Notes under the pieces: model-generated | What the model saw: the letters and a program-made list of their open reading frames with translations, nothing else | The model's database searches: none | Told to the model about the DNA's origin: nothing | NCBI RefSeq assembly: GCF_021190915.1 | Contig: NZ_JAIOAP010000001.1 | Span: 186,001-250,000, forward strand | DNA: 64,000 nucleotides | Source of the DNA: Cohnella silvisoli | GTDB taxonomy: Bacteria; Bacillota; Bacilli; Paenibacillales; Paenibacillaceae | Direction of reading: 5' to 3' | Made by a program: the position numbers and the translations under genes | Shown here: positions 17,451-24,510 of the stretch, piece by piece | Numbering within the stretch: the stretch's first letter is position 1 | Layout: the number at the start of each line of letters is the position of its first letter

Positions 17451-18197
17451 ATGACAATAGAGTCCCAGTACGATATCGATCAATTATCGAGGATCGGGAA
17501 GATCGTTGCGTTTACGATCGAAGAGATGAAGAAGAGCGCCGAACCGGGCATAACGACCCAACAGTTGGATGACATCGGAAGAGACGTGCTGGCCCGATAC
17601 GGTGCAGTTTCAGCGCCTATGAAAACTTTCGGTTTTCCAGGGCACACGTGTATAAGCTTGAATAGTGAGGTTGCTCACGGGATTCCCGGAAACCGGGTTT
17701 TGCAAGCGGGCGATCTGATCAACATAGACGTTTCGGCAGAATTGAACGGCTACTACGCAGACGCGGGGCATTCTTTTCAGATCCCCCCGTACACGACCAA
17801 AGTGGAGCAGCTATGCAAATATACTTATTCCACGATGATGAAGGTTATCTTAAGCCTTAGGGCTGGAGTGAAACTGAATCAGATCGGCAAAATCATTCAA
17901 GACGAGGCAAGGAAAGGCGGTTACCGGGTCGTTCAAAATTTGTGCAGCCATGGGGTCGGCAAAGCCTTGCATGAGGAGCCTTACGATATACTGCCGTATT
18001 ACGAACCCCGGGATCGTAGAGTGTTGAAGGCAGGGCAGGTTATTACGATTGAGCCTTTCTTGTCCACAGGCGCTGAGTATGTCGTTGAACAGGCGGATGG
18101 CTGGACGTTAACGGTTCCGGATCGTAGTCTGGCGGCACAGCACGAACATACAATCATCATCACGAATGGCAGGCCTATCATTGTTACCGCGTGTTGA
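17451..18197 (+). CDS. map: Type I methionine aminopeptidase
   Basis: A 248-residue enzyme that removes the initiator methionine from new proteins. All metal and catalytic residues of the type I family are present: His76 in SEVAHGIPG, Asp93 and Asp104 in NIDVSAELNGYYADAG, His167 in CSHGVGKALHEEP, Glu201 in TIEPF and Glu232 in HEHTI. GAAGGAG lies just upstream of the ATG. It is not in the usual adk-map-infA ribosomal cluster, so it is probably a second copy like YflG of Bacillus subtilis. Confidence 0.93.
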   Translation: MTIESQYDIDQLSRIGKIVAFTIEEMKKSAEPGITTQQLDDIGRDVLARYGAVSAPMKTFGFPGHTCISLNSEVAHGIPGNRVLQAGDLINIDVSAELNGYYADAGHSFQIPPYTTKVEQLCKYTYSTMMKVILSLRAGVKLNQIGKIIQDEARKGGYRVVQNLCSHGVGKALHEEPYDILPYYEPRDRRVLKAGQVITIEPFLSTGAEYVVEQADGWTLTVPDRSLAAQHEHTIIITNGRPIIVTAC

Positions 18198-18287
18198 ATG
18201 TAGGTCGGCTAATTGAGCTAACCCATTTTTTGAAATATTATGTTAGTAGGGTGCGCATTGTCCAAGGATACATAGGGGGAAAAGGCC

Positions 18288-19073
18288 ATGTATCGCAAAA
18301 GAATCGGTGTTGTCGTTGTTTTTTTGGCGGTTATCTTATCAGGATGTGCAGCGAAGAATACCGAATCCTCGGTGCCGACCGAGCTGATCGTTTCGGCGGC
18401 TGTAAGTTTAACGGATAGCATGAATGAGATACAGTCGCTTTATGAGAAGGAGCATGGCGATATTAAGCTGGTCTTTAATTTCGGTTCCTCCGGCGCGCTT
18501 CAGCAGCAAATTGAACAAGGAGCTCCTTCGGACCTATTTCTCTCGGCGGGGAAGAAGCAGATGAAAGCTTTAGTAGATAAGCAACTCGTCGAAGAAAGCC
18601 GGCAAACCGGATTATTGTTGAATGAGCTCGTCATTGTCGTATCGACGGATATGCAGGGCGCGGTGAGTTCCGTCGCCGATTTAGCTAAGCCGCAGTTCGG
18701 GAAACTGGCGATCGGGGAGCCTGACACGGTACCTGCGGGCAGTTATGCGAAGGAGTCCCTTGAGTTTTACAAGCTTTGGGATCAACTACAGTCGAAGCTT
18801 GTATATGCTAAGGATGTACGGCAGGTGCTCACCTATGTGGAAACGGGAAATGCGGATGTCGGGTTCGTGTACAAAACGGATGCTATGACCTCCAAGAAGG
18901 TGAAGGTGGCTTCCATTATCGATCCAAGCAGCCATAAGTCTATCGAATATCCGATGGGGATCGTAAAGGCGACTAAACATCTGCAAGAGGCTCAGGATTT
19001 CTACGATTTCTTGCGGGGTGCCGAGGCTCGGGAAATCTTCGCGAAGTACGGTTTTACTGTTCCTAAGCAATAG
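18288..19073 (+). CDS. modA: Molybdate-type ABC substrate-binding lipoprotein (orphan)
   Basis: A 261-residue lipoprotein. The signal peptide ends at the lipobox LSGCAAK (Cys20). The ModA fold follows with SAAVSLTDSMNEIQSLYE near 43-60, FNFGSSGALQQQIEQGAPSD near 71-90 and VETGNADVGFVY near 184-195. It binds molybdate or tungstate at the membrane surface. No ModB permease or ModC ATPase gene follows, and an RNase H gene begins 19 bases downstream. Either the rest of the importer is elsewhere or this protein serves another system. AGGGGGAAAAGGCC precedes the ATG. A related WtpA/TupA-type anion binder cannot be excluded. Confidence 0.85.
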   Translation: MYRKRIGVVVVFLAVILSGCAAKNTESSVPTELIVSAAVSLTDSMNEIQSLYEKEHGDIKLVFNFGSSGALQQQIEQGAPSDLFLSAGKKQMKALVDKQLVEESRQTGLLLNELVIVVSTDMQGAVSSVADLAKPQFGKLAIGEPDTVPAGSYAKESLEFYKLWDQLQSKLVYAKDVRQVLTYVETGNADVGFVYKTDAMTSKKVKVASIIDPSSHKSIEYPMGIVKATKHLQEAQDFYDFLRGAEAREIFAKYGFTVPKQ

Positions 19074-19092
19074 CGCTGAAAGAGGGATATAG

Positions 19093-19752
19093 ATGGCGGC
19101 TAAACAAAAGTTTTACGTGGTGTGGGTTGGTAGGAAACCGGGCATATACACGAGTTGGGCGGATTGCCAGGAACAAATTAATAAGTTTGATGAGGCTAAA
19201 TTTAAGTCATATGAAACGAAGGCGGCGGCCGAAAAAGCCTATAAAGACGGGTGGAAGAAACATTGGGGACAAGGGCAGGGGGGGCAAACGAAGCAGCCAA
19301 GCGGCAATTTCAAGCCCAAGTCTTCCGGTGTGGAAACGACCGAGGAAATCGATTATAACAGTATTTCCGTCGACGTGGGGACAAGCGGCAATCCAGGGCC
19401 TGTCGAATATAAGGGCGTAGATACGAAGACGGGCGAAGTTATTTTTGCCAAGGGACCCATACAGAAGGGAACGAACAATCTGGGAGAGTTTCTGGCGATC
19501 GTTCACGGCTTGGCTTATTTGCAGAAGATGGAGAGTAACAAAACAGTTTACAGCGACTCGGTAAACGCCATTAAGTGGGTTAAGCAAAAGGCGGTATCCT
19601 CCACCTTGGCGAGAGACGAGTCGACCAAAGAAATATGGGATTTGGTTGACCGCGCGGTTCATTGGCTGAAGACGACTAAGTATACGAACAAGGTCGTGAA
19701 GTGGCAGACAAAGCAATGGGGCGAGATCAAAGCCGATTACGGGCGGAAATAA
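19093..19752 (+). CDS. rnhA: Ribonuclease HI with an N-terminal viroplasmin-type hybrid-binding domain
   Basis: A 219-residue nuclease that cuts RNA in RNA-DNA hybrids. The N-terminal 50 residues (KFYVVWVGRKPGIYTSWADC, then FKSYETKAAAEKAY) are a Caulimovirus-viroplasmin or RNase H1 hybrid-binding domain. A Gly/Gln-rich linker of about 30 residues leads to the RNase H fold, with the DEDD set at Asp94, Glu132, Asp155 and Asp215. The core is compact: only about 125 residues, without the basic protrusion of the E. coli enzyme. AGAGGG precedes the ATG. It starts 19 bases after modA and ends at its own terminator, so the two may be transcribed together without a shared function. Confidence 0.9.
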   Translation: MAAKQKFYVVWVGRKPGIYTSWADCQEQINKFDEAKFKSYETKAAAEKAYKDGWKKHWGQGQGGQTKQPSGNFKPKSSGVETTEEIDYNSISVDVGTSGNPGPVEYKGVDTKTGEVIFAKGPIQKGTNNLGEFLAIVHGLAYLQKMESNKTVYSDSVNAIKWVKQKAVSSTLARDESTKEIWDLVDRAVHWLKTTKYTNKVVKWQTKQWGEIKADYGRK

Positions 19753-19776
19753 GCTGGTGTATATATGCACAAAAGG

Positions 19777-19816
19777 GAGCCTCCAAATCACTGCGAAGTG
19801 GGTTTGAGGCTTCTTT
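19777..19816 (+). terminator. Rho-independent terminator after RNase H
   Basis: AGCCTC and AAA on the left pair with TTT and GAGGCT on the right, with one bulged C, and are followed by TCTTTG. Confidence 0.7.
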
Positions 19817-19842
19817 GTCAAGCGGCGCTGGTTTACAATCGG

Positions 19843-19967
19843 GCTTAATTTGACGGAAGTAGAGAGGCTCTATAGTGGAGTTGGGTAAGAACACAAGAAT
19901 AAAGAGACACCCCACAAAAAACCACATGGGAGGAAAAGGGAACTCATGAAAAATGGGTTTAAAAGGG
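19843..19967 (+). repeat. Left copy of a duplicated ABC-gene leader (direct repeat, copy A)
   Basis: From GCTTAAT at 19843 through the ribosome binding site (GGGAGGAAAAGGG) and an ATG at 19946, this stretch matches the leader of the ABC binding-protein gene at 24391-24510 in about four of five positions by eye. Shared blocks include AGTTGGGTA, AGAGACACCCC, CACATGGGAGGAAAAGGGAA and the first codons (MKNGFKRG here, MKKGLKKQ there). The copied reading frame is then lost: after a few codons it runs into unrelated GC-rich sequence and stops near 20098. Confidence 0.8.
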
Positions 19968-20436
19968 GGGGCGGATACGGATACGATCTGGGACAAGGCT
20001 TCCATCCGGTTGGCGCACGCTTGCCAATTGCCCTGGTGGTGGGAAGTATTCGGAACGAAGGACCCGGAAACGATACTGGCCGGGCAAGGATTCGATGAAA
20101 ACCAAATTCGCGGCCTGAAGGCGAGCTCGCTGGCGAATGCCCAAATGGCTCGCCAATGTGCTTTCGTTGAGAGCGCACCTGCCGCAGGATGATGCGGTTC
20201 CGCTGGGCAGCTATTTCAAGCTGTTCAACGCCAGCGGGCGGGAAATCCCGTATCAACTGTTGGAGGCGAAAGCGTCCGTGGTGCGCAAAAGGAGGCAATA
20301 CCGCAACGTGCCGGAAGGTTACCGCTCCAGGTATTACCGGGTCGCTTGCTCTTTACGGCTTCCGGCCTGCGGGTATACGACGGTGTTCGCCGAGCCGATC
20401 GCAAGCCGGGGGCCCGGCCCGGGCGAACCGATTTAA
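19953..20436 (+). pseudogene. GC-rich gene relic in two frames, the second part alpha-mannosidase-like
   Basis: Two overlapping fragments remain. The first (19953-20192) has no start of its own and reads IWDKASIRLAHACQLPWWWE, then a stretch I cannot assign. The second (20137-20436) is in the next frame and contains LGSYFKLFNASGREIPYQLL and VACSLRLPACGYTTVFAEP. This resembles the beta-sandwich that follows the catalytic domain of GH38 alpha-mannosidases, where a REVPYQ block and a PALGY block recur. Both fragments lack the rest of a protein, and the copied leader upstream is fused to them out of frame. The GC content is clearly above that of the AT-rich island to the right. The mannosidase identity is tentative. 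Confidence 0.55.
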
Positions 20437-20533
20437 CGTAGAATCTCGTTTCCTTAGGTTCAAAACTAAAGTATTCATCTTTATTAAAATCAATAAGGCA
20501 ATTCTTTAAATTTAAAGATATAATTCATCTCAC

Positions 20534-20570
20534 AATAAAGCCCATAGCGTATCTCGCTACGGGCTTTATT
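20534..20570. terminator. Bidirectional terminator downstream of the Rrf2 gene
   Basis: AATAAAGCCC and TAGCG pair with CGCTA and GGGCTTTATT around a short loop, leaving one mismatch. The symmetrical A- and T-rich ends let it serve the minus-strand Rrf2 gene and read-through from the left. The 97 bases before it, from 20437, are AT-rich and hold nothing recognisable. Confidence 0.85.
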
Positions 20571-20580
20571 GTTAGTATCC

Positions 20581-21018
20581 TTATTTTCTGGCATTTTCTT
20601 TGTCTATGATATTTTTCACAACATCGCTAATTGTTACTTTTTCTAACTCTTTTTCTAAGGCTCGCTGAGCATTTTTAAAGTGCGGTTCAACGGAGCCTTG
20701 TATGTTTTTTCCGACTGGGCACATTGGATTTGGGCTGTCATGCATTGAAAAGAGTTCCTTTTCATGGTCAGGATTAACAGCCCGGTAAACATCGAATAAA
20801 GTAATTTCGGATATTTCTTTGGCTGGTTTTGCACCGGCGACTCCAGGATGAACCTCAACTAATCCTGCGTTCCTCAACAAACCTGTTATTTTCCGAACAA
20901 CCGTTGGATTTGTATTAATGCTGCTAGCTAAATATTCAGAGGTGTTGACCCCTTGTTTGTTTATCTCTAGTAAAGCCAGTATATGAATACCTACAGATAA
21001 CCGCGAATTAATCCCCAT
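20581..21018 (-). CDS. Rrf2-family transcriptional regulator (YwnA-like)
   Basis: A 145-residue regulator. The winged helix-turn-helix covers about residues 1-75 (SRLSVGIHILALLEINKQG, then SSINTNPTVVRKITGLLRNAG and GAKPAKEISEITLFDVYRAV). It has a single cysteine, in SPNPMCPVGKNIQ near 98, rather than the three that hold an Fe-S cluster in IscR or NsrR, as in the YwnA subgroup, which is thought to sense redox or electrophile stress through that cysteine. It diverges from an NTF2-like gene across a shared promoter region full of GTTAC/GTAAC repeats, so it very probably represses that gene and itself. Confidence 0.88.
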   Translation of the reverse strand: MGINSRLSVGIHILALLEINKQGVNTSEYLASSINTNPTVVRKITGLLRNAGLVEVHPGVAGAKPAKEISEITLFDVYRAVNPDHEKELFSMHDSPNPMCPVGKNIQGSVEPHFKNAQRALEKELEKVTISDVVKNIIDKENARK

Positions 21019-21072
21019 TTCATATCACCATCCTATTACGTTTTACCCAACGCTTCAGGTACTATCGTTAAT

Positions 21073-21234
21073 ATTGTAACAGAATTAATTACAAGTAGAT
21101 AATTATTAGCTTGTTTTGTCCATGCCAAGAAATTAATTATAAAACGAATAAATAATGACAAGGAAGTTGCGATGGAGTTGACAAATAATTTTATTGTAAC
21201 TATACTGATTACATGTAACTGTTATGGTTACAAT
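21073..21234. promoter_or_regulatory. Divergent promoter region with GTAAC/GTTAC operators for the Rrf2 regulator
   Basis: A near-consensus promoter drives the NTF2-like gene: TTGACA at 21178-21183, a 17-base spacer, and TATACT at 21201-21206. Around the -10 and start point lie ATTGTAAC (21193-21200), the perfect palindrome TTACATGTAA (21209-21218), GTAAC (21215-21219) and GTTACAAT (21227-21234), which mirrors the first. Another ATTGTAAC followed by ATTACAA lies at 21073-21092, on the Rrf2 side. The arrangement fits a repressor that covers both promoters. Confidence 0.7.
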
Positions 21235-21256
21235 AAATCATTTGGAGGTCAATATA

Positions 21257-22027
21257 ATGACAACATTAAACAATGGTGAAAAAGCAGTTGCAGTATTGAA
21301 AAGTCTTGAAAGTGGTGATTCGGTAGCTATTAAGAGCTGGATTAACCCTGATAAATATATCCAACATAATCTTAGTTTCCCCAGTGGCAGAGACGTTATG
21401 TTAGGAGCGCTGGACCAACTCAAACAAGCCGGAACAATAGTTGATATTAAGCGTGTTTTGGTCGATGGGAATTTAGTTGTGCTCCATACTGACTATAATT
21501 TCTTCGGACCAAAAGCAGGTTTCGATATCTTCCGTTTTGAAAACGGTCAAATCGTGGAACATTGGGATAATCTGCAAGATAAAGTTGAAACAACACCAAG
21601 TGGACATACCATGTTTGATGGTCCAATTGAAAGTGTTAATGCAGATAAAACGGAAGAAAATAAAGCGTTCGTGAAGAACTTCGTACAGGATGTATTAATG
21701 GGACAAAATCCCGGTAAACTGACATCGTACTTCAATGGAGATAAATATATCCAACACAATCCGGCAATTGCTGATGGTCTTTCTGGATTAGGGGCAGCTC
21801 TGGAAGCTATGGCGAAGCAAGGGATTGAAATGAAGTATGATAAAATCCATATGGTTATCGGACAAGGTAACTTCGTGTTGGCTGCCAGTGAAGGCACTTT
21901 TGGTGGCACACATACTTCGTTCTATGACCTGTTCCGCGTAGAGAACGGAAAAATCGCTGAACATTGGGATGTAATGGAAACGATTTTGCCAAAAGAGAAG
22001 TGGGCAAACGATAATGGCAAGTTTTAA
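21257..22027 (+). CDS. Tandem NTF2/SnoaL-like protein
   Basis: A 256-residue protein made of two copies of one fold. Each half contains a KYIQHN motif (residues about 34-39 and 175-180), a GLGAAL or MLGALDQL helix, and a closing DLFRVENGKIAEHWD or DIFRFENGQIVEHWD motif (about 94-108 and 229-243). The halves are clearly homologous, so the gene arose by internal duplication. SnoaL-type cone folds are found in small-molecule isomerases, hydroxylases and many unassigned stress proteins. GGAGG at 21244-21248 lies 8 bases before ATG 21257; the ATG at 21224 in the same frame lies inside the operator. Paired with a YwnA-type Rrf2 gene, it is probably induced by redox or electrophile stress. Confidence 0.85.
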   Translation: MTTLNNGEKAVAVLKSLESGDSVAIKSWINPDKYIQHNLSFPSGRDVMLGALDQLKQAGTIVDIKRVLVDGNLVVLHTDYNFFGPKAGFDIFRFENGQIVEHWDNLQDKVETTPSGHTMFDGPIESVNADKTEENKAFVKNFVQDVLMGQNPGKLTSYFNGDKYIQHNPAIADGLSGLGAALEAMAKQGIEMKYDKIHMVIGQGNFVLAASEGTFGGTHTSFYDLFRVENGKIAEHWDVMETILPKEKWANDNGKF

Positions 22028-22046
22028 TTAATGTCGATATAACCTT

Positions 22047-22085
22047 CGAACGCTCGATTCCCATAAGGGTTGAGCGTTCGTTTTT
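22047..22085 (+). terminator. Rho-independent terminator
   Basis: CGAACGCTC pairs perfectly with GAGCGTTCG and is followed directly by TTTTT. It lies 19 bases after the NTF2-like gene and 19 before the macrodomain gene, so the latter must rely on read-through or on a promoter not seen. Confidence 0.92.
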
Positions 22086-22103
22086 AAGAAAGGGGGGTTA
22101 ATT

Positions 22104-23018
22104 TTGTACCGACAAGTTGTTTCTCTAAGTATGTACCGTTCTCGAATAAATTTGGATGAAGATTATACATTCAATTCAAAAGACCTGCTTTCAAAAATAA
22201 ATCGGACTGAAATAGTAGACTCCTTGTTGCACACATTGTCGTCTGAAGAAAAGCTTATCCCTGAGTCACAAATTCCATTAGAGTATGAAAATAAAAGACG
22301 ATTATTACGAGCATTGTTAAACAAAAGAGAACCAAAACCCATTAGTGAATTATTCAGAAATAAGTTGAAACTTTTACTTCAGGTTGAGGTTATGGACAGA
22401 GGCGTTGCGGACGTAAAAGAACTGAAACCTATATCCGTTACTATTCCCGCCGCGCACTCTAAACATAAAGATAAGATTGTTTTGTGGCAAGGCGATATTA
22501 CCACCTTAAAAGTCGATGCTATCGTAAACGCGGCGAACAACCAGATGCTGGGTTGTTTTCAACCTCTACACGCATGCATAGATAATGCGATTCATTCTGC
22601 CGCAGGACCACAGCTTCGAGAGGACTGTCAGACGATAATGGACATCCAGCAATCGTTAGAGAATACCGGGGATGCTAAAATCACGCGTGCATATAACTTG
22701 CCATCTAAATACGTCTTGCATACAGTGGGTCCGATTGTTCCGCATGGTACAGAGCTAAACGACGAAAAAAAGAAACAACTAGCTTCTTGTTATAGTTCGT
22801 GTCTTGAATTAGCGAGCCAGATATCGAATATAAAGTTAATTGCTTTTTGCAGTATTTCTACAGGTCTTTTTGGCTTTCCCAAAAAGGAAGCAACCGAGAT
22901 TGCAATAGCAACAGTAAACGATTGGTTAACGCAAAATCCGAACAGATTCGAAAAGGTTATTTTTAATGTGTTTAGTAAGGAGGATTACAATGAATATTTC
23001 CAAGCTTTTCAAAAATGA
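22104..23018 (+). CDS. Zinc-containing macrodomain protein (protein-ADP-ribose hydrolase)
   Basis: This 304-residue protein should remove ADP-ribose from proteins modified by its partner sirtuin. After a helical N-terminal part of about 120 residues, the macrodomain begins with GDITTLKVDAIVNAANNQML (Asp131, Asn142, Asn145). The GCFQPLHACIDNAIH segment (Cys151, His156, Cys158) carries the zinc ligands typical of the Zn-Macro class found beside SirTM sirtuins. FCSISTGLFGFPKKEA near 248-263 is the phosphate loop. AGGGGGG at 22091-22097 lies 6 bases before a TTG at 22104; ATG 22131 is an alternative. It overlaps the SirTM gene by 29 bases, so the two are translationally coupled. Confidence 0.9.
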   Translation: MYRQVVSLSMYRSRINLDEDYTFNSKDLLSKINRTEIVDSLLHTLSSEEKLIPESQIPLEYENKRRLLRALLNKREPKPISELFRNKLKLLLQVEVMDRGVADVKELKPISVTIPAAHSKHKDKIVLWQGDITTLKVDAIVNAANNQMLGCFQPLHACIDNAIHSAAGPQLREDCQTIMDIQQSLENTGDAKITRAYNLPSKYVLHTVGPIVPHGTELNDEKKKQLASCYSSCLELASQISNIKLIAFCSISTGLFGFPKKEATEIAIATVNDWLTQNPNRFEKVIFNVFSKEDYNEYFQAFQK

Positions 23019-23871
23019 CAACATAAAGGAGATTGTTGCGAAAATCAAGGAAGCAGATTGTGTGCTCATTGGTGCAGGCGCGGGGCTCTCGGCAGCGACG
23101 GGTATTAATTATGGTGATACAGAGACATTTGCTAAGCTGTTCCCTTCCCTTATACCAAAGGGTTTTCGCAGACAGTATGAATTGATTGGTTACGAAGATT
23201 GGACACCTGAAGAGAAGTGGGCTTATTGGTCAATTCACGTTAACCATGTCCGGTTCCAATTCCCTCCGAGTCCAATGTATAAAAAGTTACTCGAATTAAT
23301 AAAAGATAAGGATTACTTTGTTATCACATCAAACGTTGATGCCATGTTTCATAAAACCGGATTCGACAAAGATAGGATTTTTACCCCACAAGGGGATTAC
23401 GCTCTTTTACAGTGTGTCCGAGCATGTACGAACGAAACATGGGAAACGAAGCCGGTAATTGATAAAATACTCCCTGATATTAATCATGATAATTTAACTG
23501 TAACTGATTCTTCGCTAATACCTCATTGTCCCAATTGCGGAGGGCAAGTTTTCATGAATGTCCGCTTAAGTAGGTATTTCGTAGAAAAACCATATGAAGA
23601 GCAACGAAAAAAATATATACAATGGTTGGAGTCGTCATCTAGTAAAAAGCTTGTGGTAATGGAGTATGGTGTAGGGTTTAACACTCCTGGCGTAATTCGC
23701 TTCCCATTCGAGCAGATTGTTTATCGCCATCCAAAAGCAAACCTAATAAGGGTTAATGAAAAGCATGCACAGGTTCCAAAAGAGTTGATTGAAAAATCAA
23801 TTTCCGTTGAATCTAATGCTGCGGTACTAATAGATGACTTGGTAAATAGTCGCGGACATAAAAATAAGTAA
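22990..23871 (+). CDS. sirTM: Class M sirtuin (SirTM), protein ADP-ribosyltransferase
   Basis: A sirtuin of 293 residues. The NAD-binding GAGAGLSAATG lies at 28-38 and TSNVD at 113-117 (Asn115, Asp117). The position of the catalytic histidine of deacetylating sirtuins is a glutamine (Gln134 in TPQGDY), a mark of SirTM enzymes, which transfer ADP-ribose instead of deacetylating. Four cysteines (142, 146, 180, 183) form the zinc site. In described bacterial operons SirTM modifies a lipoylated GcvH-like carrier made by an LplA2 ligase, and the macrodomain reverses it; here neither of those genes is adjacent. GGAGG at 22979-22983 lies 6 bases before ATG 22990, inside the macrodomain gene. An upstream ATG at 22966 is not used. 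Confidence 0.9.
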   Translation: MNISKLFKNDNIKEIVAKIKEADCVLIGAGAGLSAATGINYGDTETFAKLFPSLIPKGFRRQYELIGYEDWTPEEKWAYWSIHVNHVRFQFPPSPMYKKLLELIKDKDYFVITSNVDAMFHKTGFDKDRIFTPQGDYALLQCVRACTNETWETKPVIDKILPDINHDNLTVTDSSLIPHCPNCGGQVFMNVRLSRYFVEKPYEEQRKKYIQWLESSSSKKLVVMEYGVGFNTPGVIRFPFEQIVYRHPKANLIRVNEKHAQVPKELIEKSISVESNAAVLIDDLVNSRGHKNK

Positions 23872-23877
23872 CTCAAT

Positions 23878-23902
23878 GACTGCTATATGGCAGTCTTTTT
23901 TA
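23878..23902 (+). terminator. Rho-independent terminator after SirTM
   Basis: GACTGC pairs with GCAGTC across a short TATATG loop, followed by TTTTTTAT. Ends the macro/SirTM transcript. Confidence 0.85.
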
Positions 23903-24126
23903 TTTACGTTCCCGTCAGCACAAACCAGCTTTTTTGCCCTTATATTGCAACTGCTGCCCATTGCCATATTTCTTCGTTATCACCATAGCTTGAAGTCCCC
24001 ATTTTTCCACAATAAAAAACACACGCTCCCGCTGAGGCTTTGCCCTCAATTAACAATCAAACCTCTTATTGCACCAAAGGTTATTATTCAGGTCCTCCAA
24101 TATTTACTGTTTCAATGAGTACTCAA

Positions 24127-24194
24127 GGCCAAAAAAGTGCCTTCATCGAGCTAGAACCAGATACATATGAAGCGCGAGGGCTAAAAAAGTGCCT
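24127..24194 (+). repeat. Pair of AAAAAAGTGCCT direct repeats in a 600-base gene-free stretch
   Basis: The stretch 23903-24495 has no credible gene. AAAAAAGTGCCT occurs at 24131-24142 and 24183-24194, in the contexts GGCC and GGGCT, 52 bases apart. The sequence 24195-24390 is AT-rich and may hold decayed coding sequence (short frames such as MKIERLRDLLALKQLNGRG from 24249), but nothing identifiable. An 80-codon frame at 23876-24118 overlaps the SirTM terminator, has no ribosome binding site and is not taken as a gene. Confidence 0.45.
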
Positions 24195-24390
24195 AGTATT
24201 GCTCTGCCCAAATCGGTGACATGAGAGTAACCGTAAAAGCAGTTAGAATCATGAAAATAGAACGATTGCGGGATTTACTTGCTCTGAAGCAGCTAAATGG
24301 AAGAGGTTGTTCCTTCCTACCGCTTCAACTCGTTCAATTGTTATCGGAATTATAACGGGGATTGCCGCTTTTTACAAACTATACTATCGA

Positions 24391-24510
24391 GCTTAATCTG
24401 AAGGAAATAGAGGAACTTTATAGTGAAGTTGGGTAGGGAACAACAAGAATATAGAGACACCCCGCAAAAAAACACATGGGAGGAAAAGGGAAACTATGAA
24501 AAAAGGGTTA
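24391..24510 (+). repeat. Right copy of the duplicated leader (direct repeat, copy B)
   Basis: This is the functional 5' leader of the ABC binding-protein gene: GCTTAAT at 24391, then AGTTGGGTA, AGAGACACCCC and GGGAGGAAAAGGG before ATG 24496. It matches 19843-19967 in sequence, orientation and position of the start codon. Together the copies bracket the relic/Rrf2/NTF2/macro/SirTM stretch. Confidence 0.8.

Noticed and set aside
20137-20436. The second relic fragment as an intact gene
   Set aside because: It lacks a catalytic domain, has no ribosome binding site at ATG 20137 and overlaps a fragment in another frame.
21224-21256. An earlier ATG for the NTF2-like gene
   Set aside because: It lies within the operator and start-point region and lacks a ribosome binding site; ATG 21257 has GGAGG at the right distance.
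23876-24118. An 80-codon frame after SirTM
   Set aside because: It starts at the SirTM terminator, has no ribosome binding site and reads as random hydrophobic sequence.
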